NCBI RefSeq assembly: GCF_015624505.1
Contig: NZ_CP061379.1
Location: 1,612,001 to 1,676,000, forward strand
Direction of reading: 5' to 3'
DNA: 64,000 nucleotides
Origin: Bradyrhizobium commune
GTDB taxonomy: Bacteria; Pseudomonadota; Alphaproteobacteria; Rhizobiales; Xanthobacteraceae
Shown: one piece after another, positions 17,044 to 25,421 of the stretch
Layout of the letters: every line of letters begins with the position of its first letter
How positions within the stretch are numbered: the stretch's first letter is position 1
The notes under the pieces: generated by a model
The model's input: only the letters and a program-made list of their open reading frames with translations
Told to the model about the DNA's origin: nothing
The model's database searches: none
Translations under genes and position numbers: made by a program

Positions 17044-17787
17044 ATGACGTACCCGGCCAACTCGTCCTCCCGTATCGCCCGTGGCGGCAAGGCCATCTAT
17101 GGCGCCCCGCTCGGCATCCTGATGCTGGAAGCGCGCTTCCCCCGCATTCCCGGCGACATGGGCAACGGCACGACCTGGCCGTTCCCCGTGCTCTATCGCG
17201 TCGTGAGCGGAGCTTCGCCGGAGAAGGTGGTGCTGAAGGGCGCGGCCGGCCTGCTGCCTGACTTCATCGACGCGGCGAAAGATCTGGTGCGGCTGGGGGC
17301 CGAAGCCATCACCACCAATTGCGGCTTCCTCTCGCTGTTCCAGAAGGAGATCGCGGCCGCCGTCGGCGTTCCCGTCGCGACCTCGTCGCTGATGCAGGTG
17401 CCGTGGGTGCAGGCCACCCTGCCGCCCGGCAAGCGCGTCGGCCTCGTCACGGTGTCGGGCTCGACCCTGACCCCGGCCCATCTCGAAGGCGCCGGCGTGC
17501 CGCTCGACACGCCGCTGGTCGGCACCGAGCACGGCAAGGAGTTTTTCCGCGTCCTGATCAAGGCTGAGAAGGACGACATGGACGTGGCGCAAGCCGAGCG
17601 TGATGTGGTCGAGGCCGGCAAGGAGCTGGTCGCCAAGAACCCCGATGTCGGCGCGATCGTGCTCGAATGCACCAACATGCCGCCTTATGCGGCGGCGTTG
17701 CAGGCCGAAGTCGGCTTGCCCGTCTACGACATCTATTCCATGATCACCTGGTTTCATGCTGGACTGCGTCCGCGCGCTTTTGGCTGA
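17044..17787 (+). CDS. Aspartate/glutamate racemase-family protein
   Basis: A 247-residue member of the Asp/Glu/hydantoin racemase superfamily. The two expected Cys positions are visible in ITTNCGFLSLFQ and VLECTNMPPYAAAL, about 100 residues apart, so both acid/base thiols are conserved. It could racemise an amino acid to feed the D-amino-acid oxidoreductase upstream; related proteins also act as arylmalonate decarboxylases or maleate isomerases. It starts 9 bp after the oxidoreductase. Confidence 0.85.
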   Translation: MTYPANSSSRIARGGKAIYGAPLGILMLEARFPRIPGDMGNGTTWPFPVLYRVVSGASPEKVVLKGAAGLLPDFIDAAKDLVRLGAEAITTNCGFLSLFQKEIAAAVGVPVATSSLMQVPWVQATLPPGKRVGLVTVSGSTLTPAHLEGAGVPLDTPLVGTEHGKEFFRVLIKAEKDDMDVAQAERDVVEAGKELVAKNPDVGAIVLECTNMPPYAAALQAEVGLPVYDIYSMITWFHAGLRPRAFG

Positions 17788-17824
17788 TTCCGTCTGTCGC
17801 AGGGCCCTGAACAAGCTCTTTCCT

Positions 17825-17867
17825 TTGCATTGCAATCACTCCCACAGCCCCAGTATATTGGGCTGTG
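17825..17867. promoter_or_regulatory. Operator-like inverted repeats upstream of gntR
   Basis: TTGCA-T-TGCAA (17825-17835) and CACAGCCC (17843-17850) with GGGCTGTG (17860-17867) are two inverted repeats immediately 5' of the GntR start at 17879. The first shares the ATTGCA half-site with 12564-12580; the second could be a further operator or an RNA hairpin. They fit autoregulation but are unproven. Confidence 0.4.
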
Positions 17868-17878
17868 TTCGGGCATGA

Positions 17879-18592
17879 ATGCAGCTGAAGATGAGCAACG
17901 TGGAACTGGCTTCCGATAGTATCGTCGATCGCGTCTATGAGCAGCTCAAGGCGATGGCCGTGAGCTACGAGTTCAAGCCGGGCGAGCGGCTCAACGAGGG
18001 TGAGCTGGCCAAGCGCCTCGGCGTCAGCCGCACGCCGTTGCGCGAGGCGCTCAACCGTCTCAACACCGAAGGCTTCCTGCGCTTCACGCCAGGCAAGGGT
18101 TTCTTCTGCCGCGAGCTCGATGCGCACGAGATCTTCGATCTCTACGAGCTGCGCAAGTCGATCGAGGTCGCGTCCGTCCGTCTCGCCATCAAGCGGGCGA
18201 AAGACGAGGACATCGACGCGCTGTTGAAATTCCTCGAAGCGACCGGCCCCGATCCCGGCGAGCGCACCTCGGTCGAGCTGGTCGAGCTGGACGAGACCTT
18301 TCACGAGCGGCTGATGGCGATGTCCAACAATGCCGAGATGCTGCGGGTGCTGCGCAACGTCAACGCCCGCATCCGCTTCGTGCGCTGGATCGACATGGAC
18401 AGCATCAACCGCAACAACACGCAGGCCGAGCACCGCGCCGTGATCGAAGGCCTGAAGGCGCGGAACGAGGAGACTTGCGTCTCGGTGCTGGAGAAGCACA
18501 TCGACCGCCGCCTCGATCGCATTACGTCGGCGATCAAGGAAGGCTACGCGCAGATCTACATGCCGGCCGCGGTGAGGTCCGCGGCGAACTAG
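17879..18592 (+). CDS. GntR-family regulator, FCD (FadR) subfamily
   Basis: A 237-residue regulator. The winged helix is at about residues 14-80 (FKPGERLNEGELAKRLGVS then RTPLREALNRLNTEGFL). The C-terminal FCD domain has IFDLYELRKSIEVASVRLA, DETFHERLMAMSNN and the closing AEHRAVIEGLKARN, with the His residues that bind a metal in this family. Possible starts are ATG 17879 and 17891. It closes the amino/keto-acid operon and is its likely carboxylate-responsive repressor. Confidence 0.93.
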   Translation: MQLKMSNVELASDSIVDRVYEQLKAMAVSYEFKPGERLNEGELAKRLGVSRTPLREALNRLNTEGFLRFTPGKGFFCRELDAHEIFDLYELRKSIEVASVRLAIKRAKDEDIDALLKFLEATGPDPGERTSVELVELDETFHERLMAMSNNAEMLRVLRNVNARIRFVRWIDMDSINRNNTQAEHRAVIEGLKARNEETCVSVLEKHIDRRLDRITSAIKEGYAQIYMPAAVRSAAN

Positions 18593-18619
18593 CTTGCAAG
18601 CCGCAGTGACGGTGTCCTT

Positions 18620-18772
18620 CCTTCTCCCCTTGTGGGAGAAGGTGGCGCGAAGCGCCGGATGAGGGGTATCTCTCGGCGCGTACAGAGGCGCTCGACTGTG
18701 CGGAGGCAACCCCTCACCCTCGTGAGTTTGCATTGAGCTGCGGCGATGCCCTCTCCCACAAGGGGACAGGGC
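18620..18772. repeat. Pair of hairpin repeats in inverted orientation
   Basis: CCTTCTCCC (18620-18628) with GGGAGAAGG (18634-18642) is a perfect 9-bp stem, followed by GGCGC-GAA-GCGCC (18644-18656). A second hairpin at 18748-18772 has the same core in opposite orientation (GCCCT and AGGGC arms with inner TCCC/GGGA). The two share the adjacent motif GATGAGGGG / its complement, so the interval looks like two copies of one short dispersed repeat facing each other. They may also terminate the gntR transcript. Confidence 0.6.
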
Positions 18773-18880
18773 GCAGCCATGCGCAGCTATACAATCCCTC
18801 GATATCTGTTCGTGCCAGACGGTCAGTGCCTCCGCGCACGAACATCGCTAGCGTGGCGCTCGAAATCACGGAGACACGCG

Positions 18881-19420
18881 GTGCACAGCCCCCAACCAAA
18901 TCCCGACGCGCGCGCAGACGACTGGCCGAGCGAGCTCTATCGCATTCTGAAAGCCGCCGACGTCCGGCAGATGTCCTATGTGCCGGACGCCGGCCACAGC
19001 CAGCTGATCCGCCTGTTCTCGGCCGACCGCGACGTCACCACCAATGTGCTGACCACGGAAGAGGAGGGCATCGCGATCGCCGCGGGCGCCTGGCTCGGCG
19101 GCCAGCGCAGCGTGTTGCTGATGCAGTCGAGCGGGGTCGGCAATTGCATTAACATGCTGTCGCTGTCGGCGATCGGACGCTTTCCGCTCTTGATGCTGGT
19201 GACGATGCGCGGCGAATGGGCCGAGTTCAATCCCTGGCAGGTGCCGATGAGCCGGGCGACGCAGCCATCGCTGGAGGCGATCGGTCTGAAAGTGATGCGG
19301 GCGGAGACGGCGGAGGATCTGGTCGAGACCGTCGAATCCGCGGCCACGCTCGCTTATGACTCCGATCAGCAGATCGCCGTCCTGATCGGGCAACGCCTGA
19401 TCGGCAAGAAAAAGTGGTGA
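18881..19420 (+). CDS. ThDP decarboxylase, PYR-domain subunit (ComD-like)
   Basis: A 179-residue protein equal to the N-terminal PYR domain of a ThDP enzyme. Start GTG 18881 has ACGGAGA upstream. The conserved Glu lies in VLTTEEEGIAIAAGAWLGG, followed by LMQSSGVGNCINMLSL and a TMRGEWAEFNPWQ segment typical of sulfopyruvate/phosphonopyruvate decarboxylase alpha subunits. It must pair with the PP-domain protein encoded immediately downstream. Decarboxylation of a 3-substituted pyruvate is the best guess; the substituent is unknown. Confidence 0.85.
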   Translation: MHSPQPNPDARADDWPSELYRILKAADVRQMSYVPDAGHSQLIRLFSADRDVTTNVLTTEEEGIAIAAGAWLGGQRSVLLMQSSGVGNCINMLSLSAIGRFPLLMLVTMRGEWAEFNPWQVPMSRATQPSLEAIGLKVMRAETAEDLVETVESAATLAYDSDQQIAVLIGQRLIGKKKW

Positions 19421-19425
19421 TATCG

Positions 19426-20016
19426 ATGTCCGTTTCCTCAAAGCTCGATCGCCGTGCCGCTGTCGCTGCTCTCCTGACTGATCGCAAGGACACGCTGGTC
19501 GTTTCCGGTCTGGGCTCGCCCACCTACGATCTGCATGCGACCGGCGACCGCGACGACAATTTCTATCTCTGGGGCGCCATGGGCGGCGCCGCCCTGATCG
19601 GGCTTGGGCTCGCTCAGGCTCAGCCCGGCAAGCGCGTCCTCGCTCTCACCGGCGACGGCGAGCAGCTGATGGGCTTCGGCGGCATCGCCACCATCGGCGT
19701 TGCCCGTCCGCGCAATCTCGACATCGTCGTGATCGACAACCAGCATTTTGGCGAGACCGGGATGCAGGCGAGCCACACCGGGCGCGGCGTTGATCTCACG
19801 GCGATTGCTGCGGCCTGCGGTTTCGCCGCGACCGGAACTATGCGGACGCTTGAAGAAGTACAACGCCTCGCAGCGCAGATCGCCGCGCCGGCCGATGGCC
19901 CGCGACTCTTTGTCATCAAGGTTCTGGCCGAAAATCCGCCGCGCTCGCTGCCCTCGCGCGATGCCGTCTTTATCAAGAACCGGTTCCGTGCTCATCTCGG
20001 CTTTGCGGCGGCCTGA
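19426..20016 (+). CDS. ThDP decarboxylase, PP-domain subunit (ComE-like)
   Basis: A 196-residue protein equal to the C-terminal pyrophosphate-binding domain. The ThDP/Mg motif is LTGDGEQLMGFGGIAT followed by VVIDNQHFGETG, and GAMGGAALIGLGLA precedes it, as in ComE. ATG 19426 lies 5 bp after the partner's stop; in-frame GTG codons at 19414/19417 overlap the partner. With 18881-19420 it forms a split ThDP decarboxylase. Confidence 0.87.
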   Translation: MSVSSKLDRRAAVAALLTDRKDTLVVSGLGSPTYDLHATGDRDDNFYLWGAMGGAALIGLGLAQAQPGKRVLALTGDGEQLMGFGGIATIGVARPRNLDIVVIDNQHFGETGMQASHTGRGVDLTAIAAACGFAATGTMRTLEEVQRLAAQIAAPADGPRLFVIKVLAENPPRSLPSRDAVFIKNRFRAHLGFAAA

Positions 20017-20022
20017 ACCGGA

Positions 20023-20071
20023 GTCTTATCCGGGATAGCTCGCTGCCTGAGCAGCTATCCTGGAGTAAGAC
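20023..20071 (+). promoter_or_regulatory. Hairpin covering the SDR ribosome binding site
   Basis: GTCTTA (20023-20028) pairs with TAAGAC (20066-20071) and GGATAGCT (20033-20040) pairs with AGCTATCC (20053-20060); between these, 20029-20032 can pair with TGGAG at 20061-20065 leaving one bulged A. The result is an almost continuous 18-bp stem with a 12-nt loop. The Shine-Dalgarno GGAG (20062-20065) of the gene starting at ATG 20074 is inside the stem. The structure begins 7 nt after the upstream stop. Translational control is inference. Confidence 0.5.
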
Positions 20072-20073
20072 CC

Positions 20074-20853
20074 ATGAAACCATCCGGCAAGGTCGCCGCC
20101 ATCACCGGCGCGGCACGCGGCATCGGCAAGGCCTGTGCAAAGCGATTCCTCGATGACGGCGTCAAGGTCGTCATCTCGGACGTCGATGCCGAGGGCCTTG
20201 CCGCGACGGCCGCCGAGCTGGGGCGGCCGGACAATTTGCGCACCGTCGTCGGCAATGTCGCGAAGCGCACCGACATCGATCAGCTCGTTGCAACCGCCGT
20301 GAAAGAGTTCGGCCGGCTCGACATCATGGTCAACAATGCCGGCGTCGCGCGCAACCGGGACATCCTCGAGATCTCGGAAGAGGAATTCGACGAAATCATC
20401 GGCATCAATCTGAAGGGCGCGTTCTTCGGCGTGCAGGCCGCGGCCAAACAGATGATCGCGCAGGGTGGCGGCGGCGTCATCATCAACATGTCCTCGGTGA
20501 ACGCGCTGCTGGCGATCCCGGCGCTTGCGACCTATGCCATGTCCAAGGGCGGCATGAAGCAGCTCACATCGGTCGCCGCCGTCGCGCTCGCCCCGCACAA
20601 CATCCGCGTCGTCGCGGTCGGGCCGGGCACGATTTTGACCGATATGGTGACGTCCTCGATCTACACGTCCGAGGATGCCCGCAGGACCGTAATGTCGCGC
20701 ACGCCGGCCGGCCGCGGCGGCGAGCCGAGCGAGGTTGCGTCGGTCGTGGCCTTCCTCGCCAGCGACGATGCGTCCTATATCACCGGACAGACCATCTATC
20801 CGGATGGCGGACGGCTGATTTTGAACTACACGGTGCCGGTGAAGGAGAGGTAA
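20074..20853 (+). CDS. Short-chain dehydrogenase/reductase (SDR)
   Basis: A 259-residue classical SDR. The cofactor motif is ITGAARGIGKA (residues 10-20), NNAG is at MVNNAGVARN, the catalytic Ser in INMSSVNALL and the Tyr/Lys in ATYAMSKGG. Asp in VVISDVDAEG after strand 2 favours NAD(H). It follows the split decarboxylase and could reduce the aldehyde it produces. Its ribosome binding site lies in the hairpin at 20023-20071, which could set its expression separately from the upstream pair. Confidence 0.93.
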   Translation: MKPSGKVAAITGAARGIGKACAKRFLDDGVKVVISDVDAEGLAATAAELGRPDNLRTVVGNVAKRTDIDQLVATAVKEFGRLDIMVNNAGVARNRDILEISEEEFDEIIGINLKGAFFGVQAAAKQMIAQGGGGVIINMSSVNALLAIPALATYAMSKGGMKQLTSVAAVALAPHNIRVVAVGPGTILTDMVTSSIYTSEDARRTVMSRTPAGRGGEPSEVASVVAFLASDDASYITGQTIYPDGGRLILNYTVPVKER

Positions 20854-20974
20854 GGCTGTGAGCAGCAATGCACGAATATCTCTCATTGGGGTCATCGCCG
20901 GCAGCAACACCGCCGCAGGTTGCAACCCTCGTCGCGATTGGCCATGATGCGGCTCGGAAATTGTGGGGCATGGC

Positions 20975-22273
20975 ATGACGGCTGCAACGGGGGTCGCCCC
21001 GGCGACGGAGAAATCGGCGACGGCGCATGTGGTGTGGGCGAGCGCGCTCGGCACCGCGATCGAGTGGTACGACTTCCTGATCTACGGCACCGCCGCGGCG
21101 CTGGTGCTCAACAAGCTGTTCTTTCCGAGCTTCGACCCCTTCGTCGGCACGCTGGCGGCGTTCTCGACCTATGCGGTCGGCTTCGTGGCCCGGCCAATTG
21201 GCGGCGCGATCATCGGGCATTACGGCGACCGGCTCGGGCGCAAGAAGATGCTGGTCGCGACCATGATCGCGATGGGGCTCGGCACCTTCCTGATCGGCTG
21301 CCTGCCGACCTACAGCCAGATCGGCGTCTGGGCGCCGATCCTGCTCGTCATACTGCGCTTCATCCAGGGCATCGGGCTCGGCGGCGAATGGAGCGGTGCA
21401 GTGGTGATGGTGGCCGAGCATGCCGGCAACCGCCGCGGCTTCTATGGCAGCCTGGTGCAGATCGGCTTTCCCGTCGGCGTTGCCGCCTCCACCGGCATCT
21501 TTGGCCTGATGACGAAACTACCCGAAGCGGACTTCTTGAGTTGGGGTTGGCGCGTGCCATTCCTGATCAGCATTCTGCTCGTTGGCGTCGGCTTCATCGT
21601 GCGGCTCAAGCTCGCGGAGACGCCGTATTTCAAGGAGGTTGTCGAGCGCAAGGAGGTGCTGGCGCAGCCGGTGATGGAAGTACTTCGCAGCGACTGGCGC
21701 AGTTTTCTGCTGGCGATCGGCATCACGGTGTCGGAGGTGGGCCTTGCCTATCTGCTCACCGTCTTCACCGTGGTTTACGCCACGACAAAGCTCGGCCTGC
21801 CGCGCCAGGTGATCCTCGATGCGGTGGTCTATGCCGCGATCGTCGAGTTCGCGACGCTGCCGCTCGCCGGCTGGCTCTCCGACATTTTCGGCCGCAAGGC
21901 GCTGTATCTCGCCGGCGGCGTGTTTTCGGTGGCGTTGGCGTTTCCGCTGTTCTGGTTCCTTGATACGAAAGAGCCGGTGCTGATCACGCTCGCGCTCGTC
22001 GTCACGATGACCTTGACGCACGCGCTGCTGTTCGGACCGAAGGCCGCCTTCATGCCGGAGCTGTTTCGCACCCAGGTACGCTATAGCGGTGCATCGCTGG
22101 GCGCAAATGTCGCAGCCGCCATCAGCGGCGGCTTCTCGCCACTGATCGCGACCGCGCTGCTGGCCTGGGCGGGATCGTACTGGGCGGTGTCGGTCTACAT
22201 CATCGCGCTGTCGATCATCACGATCATCGCGACCTTGATGGCGCCGGAGACGGCGCGCGACAGCCTGAAATAG
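20975..22273 (+). CDS. MFS transporter, MHS family
   Basis: A 432-residue permease, related to but distinct from the one at 8639. MHS hallmarks are TAIEWYDFLIYGTAAAL, GHYGDRLGRKKMLV and RFIQGIGLGGEWSGA; about 12 transmembrane segments are visible. ATG 20975 is chosen; GTG 20963 is in frame. It probably carries the substrate or product of the decarboxylase/SDR module. It is convergent with the GH79 gene, with only 9 bp between stops. Confidence 0.92.
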   Translation: MTAATGVAPATEKSATAHVVWASALGTAIEWYDFLIYGTAAALVLNKLFFPSFDPFVGTLAAFSTYAVGFVARPIGGAIIGHYGDRLGRKKMLVATMIAMGLGTFLIGCLPTYSQIGVWAPILLVILRFIQGIGLGGEWSGAVVMVAEHAGNRRGFYGSLVQIGFPVGVAASTGIFGLMTKLPEADFLSWGWRVPFLISILLVGVGFIVRLKLAETPYFKEVVERKEVLAQPVMEVLRSDWRSFLLAIGITVSEVGLAYLLTVFTVVYATTKLGLPRQVILDAVVYAAIVEFATLPLAGWLSDIFGRKALYLAGGVFSVALAFPLFWFLDTKEPVLITLALVVTMTLTHALLFGPKAAFMPELFRTQVRYSGASLGANVAAAISGGFSPLIATALLAWAGSYWAVSVYIIALSIITIIATLMAPETARDSLK

Positions 22274-22282
22274 GCGCTTGCC

Positions 22283-23797
22283 TTAGCGACAGGCGGCAGC
22301 ATCCGGCATCGCCAGGAAGGTGATGCTGGCCGGCGGCAGGCGGAGCCGGCCCGCCGCAGTCTTGCGCGCCGCAAGGCGTGGCAGCTCATCGTTGGCGGCC
22401 AGTCTCAGTGTCTCGCCGTTCAACCGGACGGTCGCGCTTTGGAAGCTGTGCGCCCGAAGCGTATAGCGCTCAGCGACGCTTGCCAGCGTTACGGCGCGTG
22501 ACGCGTTCGGCGACGTGTTGATGAGGAGCACGGACACGGCGCCCTTGGTCGTGGGATGACAATGGGCGTAGATGTGAAGGCCGGGCGTCGAGGTTGCTCC
22601 CGCATCGAGCACGGTCGTTCCCATTAGTCGATGCCACAGCAGCGCGGCCCAATAATTCGGCCGCGGGCGAAACGTCCCCTCGTCGAGCAAACCGTAGTCG
22701 CTGGCCGCGAGCGTGTTGTGCATGACCACCTGCACACCGGCCCGCGCGAGGCGTCCGAGCTGATCGAGATAGCGGAACGTGTCGAGAAAACTCGCATCCC
22801 ATGGATTGCCGCCGCAGGCGGCGTCAGCCGTCTCCGTCAGCCAGATCGGCTTGCCCGGTTCGTACGCGTCGCGCAGCGCGCGGTGTGTCGCGAATGTGGC
22901 GTCGGTGCGCGCCAGCCAGTCTTCCGACAGAGCCTGCGCGGGATCGTCATGCACGCCACAGCGGGGCGAGAGCGTGTTGTAGTGATGATAGGAGACGCGA
23001 TCGAGGCCTGGTCCTGACGCAGCAAGCAGATCGCGTGTGCGGATGCCAGTGGCGGAGTCGCCGATGGAGCCTGGGCCCAGGATCAACGTCTCCGGCGAGG
23101 CGCGCCGGATCCATGCGCGGAAGACCCCGGTGTCGCGGCCATAGGCGTTCGCATCATATCCCGGCGGCGCGCCATTGGTCGCCGCCAAATTCGGCTCGTT
23201 CATGAATTCGACGGCGGCAATGCGGCCGCCGAGCGCGCGCGTGACATCGATGAGACGCTGCGCCTGGTCCGGCGACCACGCGCCACCGGCGTCGCGGCTG
23301 CCCGGACTGACCGCAAACGACGTCACGATCTCCGCATTGGCCGCGCGCGCGAAGCCGATGACGCCATGCCATTGCGCGCGGCTGAGCACGGTTTTGAAGC
23401 CGGCAGGCGGTGTCGTCGGCGCGCTGTCGCCGTCCGCAAAATAGGTTGCATTCGCCCAGGTGCCGCTGACGCGCATGTAAGCGGGCGACAATGCTGCGGC
23501 GAGCTTGCGAAGGCGTGCGTTGGCAAGATCGATCGGCGGCCTGTCGCTGTAGCGATCGTGCTGCATGTGGCCTTGCGCGTAAGGTTTCCAGAAGCGGCCG
23601 CCGGTCACTTCGACCATCTCGATATTGTAGGATTGGAAGCGAGCGTCGACCGTGCCGATCATCGTCATGCGCGAAGGCGCGATCACGAGTTCACTTGCAT
23701 GTGTCGCGCGACCGATCGCCGCGACAAGCAATGCGGCGCCGATCATGCGCGCGATGCGCATGCGGCGGCGTCGCGCGATCGCCGGCCTTGTATGCAC
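22283..23797 (-). CDS. GH79 heparanase-like glycoside hydrolase, exported
   Basis: A 504-residue secreted glycosidase. The basic N-terminus and hydrophobic MIGAALLVAAIG form a signal peptide. The catalytic acid/base Glu is in VEFMNEPNLA and the nucleophile Glu in IWLTETADAACGG; the stretch after it (LDTFRYLDQLGRLARAGVQVVM, here split for brevity at DQLG) closely follows the (beta/alpha)8 core of vertebrate heparanase. A beta-sandwich C-terminal domain follows. Start GTG 23797 has CAGGAC and AGAAGG upstream; ATG 23761 is an alternative. The family cleaves beta-glucuronide linkages; the natural target, perhaps plant or microbial glycans, is unknown. It stands alone between two transport loci. 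Confidence 0.85.
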   Translation of the reverse strand: MHTRPAIARRRRMRIARMIGAALLVAAIGRATHASELVIAPSRMTMIGTVDARFQSYNIEMVEVTGGRFWKPYAQGHMQHDRYSDRPPIDLANARLRKLAAALSPAYMRVSGTWANATYFADGDSAPTTPPAGFKTVLSRAQWHGVIGFARAANAEIVTSFAVSPGSRDAGGAWSPDQAQRLIDVTRALGGRIAAVEFMNEPNLAATNGAPPGYDANAYGRDTGVFRAWIRRASPETLILGPGSIGDSATGIRTRDLLAASGPGLDRVSYHHYNTLSPRCGVHDDPAQALSEDWLARTDATFATHRALRDAYEPGKPIWLTETADAACGGNPWDASFLDTFRYLDQLGRLARAGVQVVMHNTLAASDYGLLDEGTFRPRPNYWAALLWHRLMGTTVLDAGATSTPGLHIYAHCHPTTKGAVSVLLINTSPNASRAVTLASVAERYTLRAHSFQSATVRLNGETLRLAANDELPRLAARKTAAGRLRLPPASITFLAMPDAAACR

Positions 23798-23991
23798 GTC
23801 CTGACGCCTTCTTATGCGCGCTGCCGAAAGCGAAAGCAGCGGCCAAATCCATTAGCCGCGTTTATACGACGAATTTTTACTTCCAATTTTACTTCGCAAA
23901 ATCCCGCCCATAGCCTCGCGGGCAATTGATCACATCGCAGCCGGTCAATGGCGATCGGTGCGGGCGTTCATCGTAACCAATGAGGGTTGCC

Positions 23992-25341
23992 ATGCTTGAC
24001 AGGGATAAGCGGACATCCACCTCCGATCCGGCGGGAACGGACGTGAAGTCTTCGAAAAAGCTGAGCCGGCGCACGCTGTTGAAGGGTGCTGCCGCGGTTG
24101 CGGGCGCAGCCGCCGGGTCGGACGCGATCCGCGGATTCCCGACCATCTGGGCGCAGGAGATCAAGGACATCGAGCTGCGCCATGTCGGCGTCTCCTATTC
24201 GGTGGTGAAGGCGATCGGCGACCAGGCCGCCAAGGATCTCGGCTTCAAGGTGACGATGCAGAATCTCGACACCTCCGCGGCCATCAACCGCTTCATAAGC
24301 CAGCCTAATACGGTCGACATCGCCGATCTCGAGGGCTGGCAGGCCAAGCTCGCCGCCAAGCGCAGCGTGATCCAGGGCATCGAGGTCAAGAAGATCAAGG
24401 AGTTCGACAACATCCTGCCGATCTTCACCAAGGGCGAGATCGACGGCCACAAGATCCCGCGCCAGGGCATCTCGCCCTACGAAGCGATGTACATCGCGAA
24501 GCCCGATTCAACCGATTTGAACGACGGCGTTACCGAATGGGCGACCTTCCTGCCCCAGGTCTACAACGCCGACTCGATCGGCTATCGGCCCGACCTCGTC
24601 GGCCACGAAGTCACCGAGTGGAAGGATCTGATCGATCCCAAGTTCAAGGGCAAGGCCGCAATCCTCGACGTGCCCGCGATCGGCATCATGGACGCCGCGT
24701 TGTGCTTCGAAAGTGCCGGACTGATCAAGTACGGCAACAAGGGCAACATGACCAAGGAGGAGATCGACTTCACCTGCAACAAGCTGATCGAGCTGAAGAA
24801 GCAGGGCCAGTTCCGCGCGACCTGGACCACCTTCGACCAGTCGGTGCAGCTGATGGCGGCGGGCGAGGTGATCATCCAGTCGATGTGGTCGCCGGCGGTC
24901 GCGGCCGTCCGCGTCAAGGAAATCCCCTGCGTCTATGCGCCGGTCAACGTCAAGAACGGCAAGGAAGGCTATCGCGGCTGGTGCAACGGCATGGGCCTGA
25001 TGAAGCATCTTTCCGGCAAGAAGCTCGATGCGGCCTACGAATATCTCAACTGGTATCTCTCGGGCTGGCAGGGCGGTTTCGTCGCGCGCTACGGCTATTA
25101 CAGCCCGGTGCCGTCGACCGCGAAGAAGTTCCTGACGCCGGCCGAATGGGCGTTCTGGTACGAGGGCCAGCCCGCGCCGGAGGTGGTCAACGATCCCTAT
25201 GGCGTTGCGATGGAGAAGGCCGGCACCAAGCGTGACGGCGGCTCGTTCCTCGACCGCGTCAAGAACATCTCGTGCTGGAACACGCTGATGGACGAGGCGG
25301 CCTACATGAACAAGCGCTGGAACGACTTCAAGGTGGCCTGA
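23992..25341 (+). CDS. ABC transporter substrate-binding protein, polyamine type, Tat leader
   Basis: A 449-residue family 1 receptor. The start is ATG 23992, with GAGGG 6 nt upstream. A long N-terminus leads to a Tat signal (LSRRTLLKGAAAVAGAAAG) with cleavage near IWA-QE. The mature part has FKGKAAILDVPAIGIMD and WNTLMDEAAYMNKRW. It is longer than typical PotD (about 350), as seen in Bradyrhizobium-type receptors for unknown amines. It heads the second complete ABC operon and is followed by its two permeases and ATPase. Confidence 0.88.
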   Translation: MLDRDKRTSTSDPAGTDVKSSKKLSRRTLLKGAAAVAGAAAGSDAIRGFPTIWAQEIKDIELRHVGVSYSVVKAIGDQAAKDLGFKVTMQNLDTSAAINRFISQPNTVDIADLEGWQAKLAAKRSVIQGIEVKKIKEFDNILPIFTKGEIDGHKIPRQGISPYEAMYIAKPDSTDLNDGVTEWATFLPQVYNADSIGYRPDLVGHEVTEWKDLIDPKFKGKAAILDVPAIGIMDAALCFESAGLIKYGNKGNMTKEEIDFTCNKLIELKKQGQFRATWTTFDQSVQLMAAGEVIIQSMWSPAVAAVRVKEIPCVYAPVNVKNGKEGYRGWCNGMGLMKHLSGKKLDAAYEYLNWYLSGWQGGFVARYGYYSPVPSTAKKFLTPAEWAFWYEGQPAPEVVNDPYGVAMEKAGTKRDGGSFLDRVKNISCWNTLMDEAAYMNKRWNDFKVA

Positions 25342-25421
25342 AACCTGCTTTCCCTGACTTAAAGATGCACCGGCGCCGTCACGCGCCGGTGCGAAAGACC
25401 GACTTCGAGGCGTTCGCTGAC

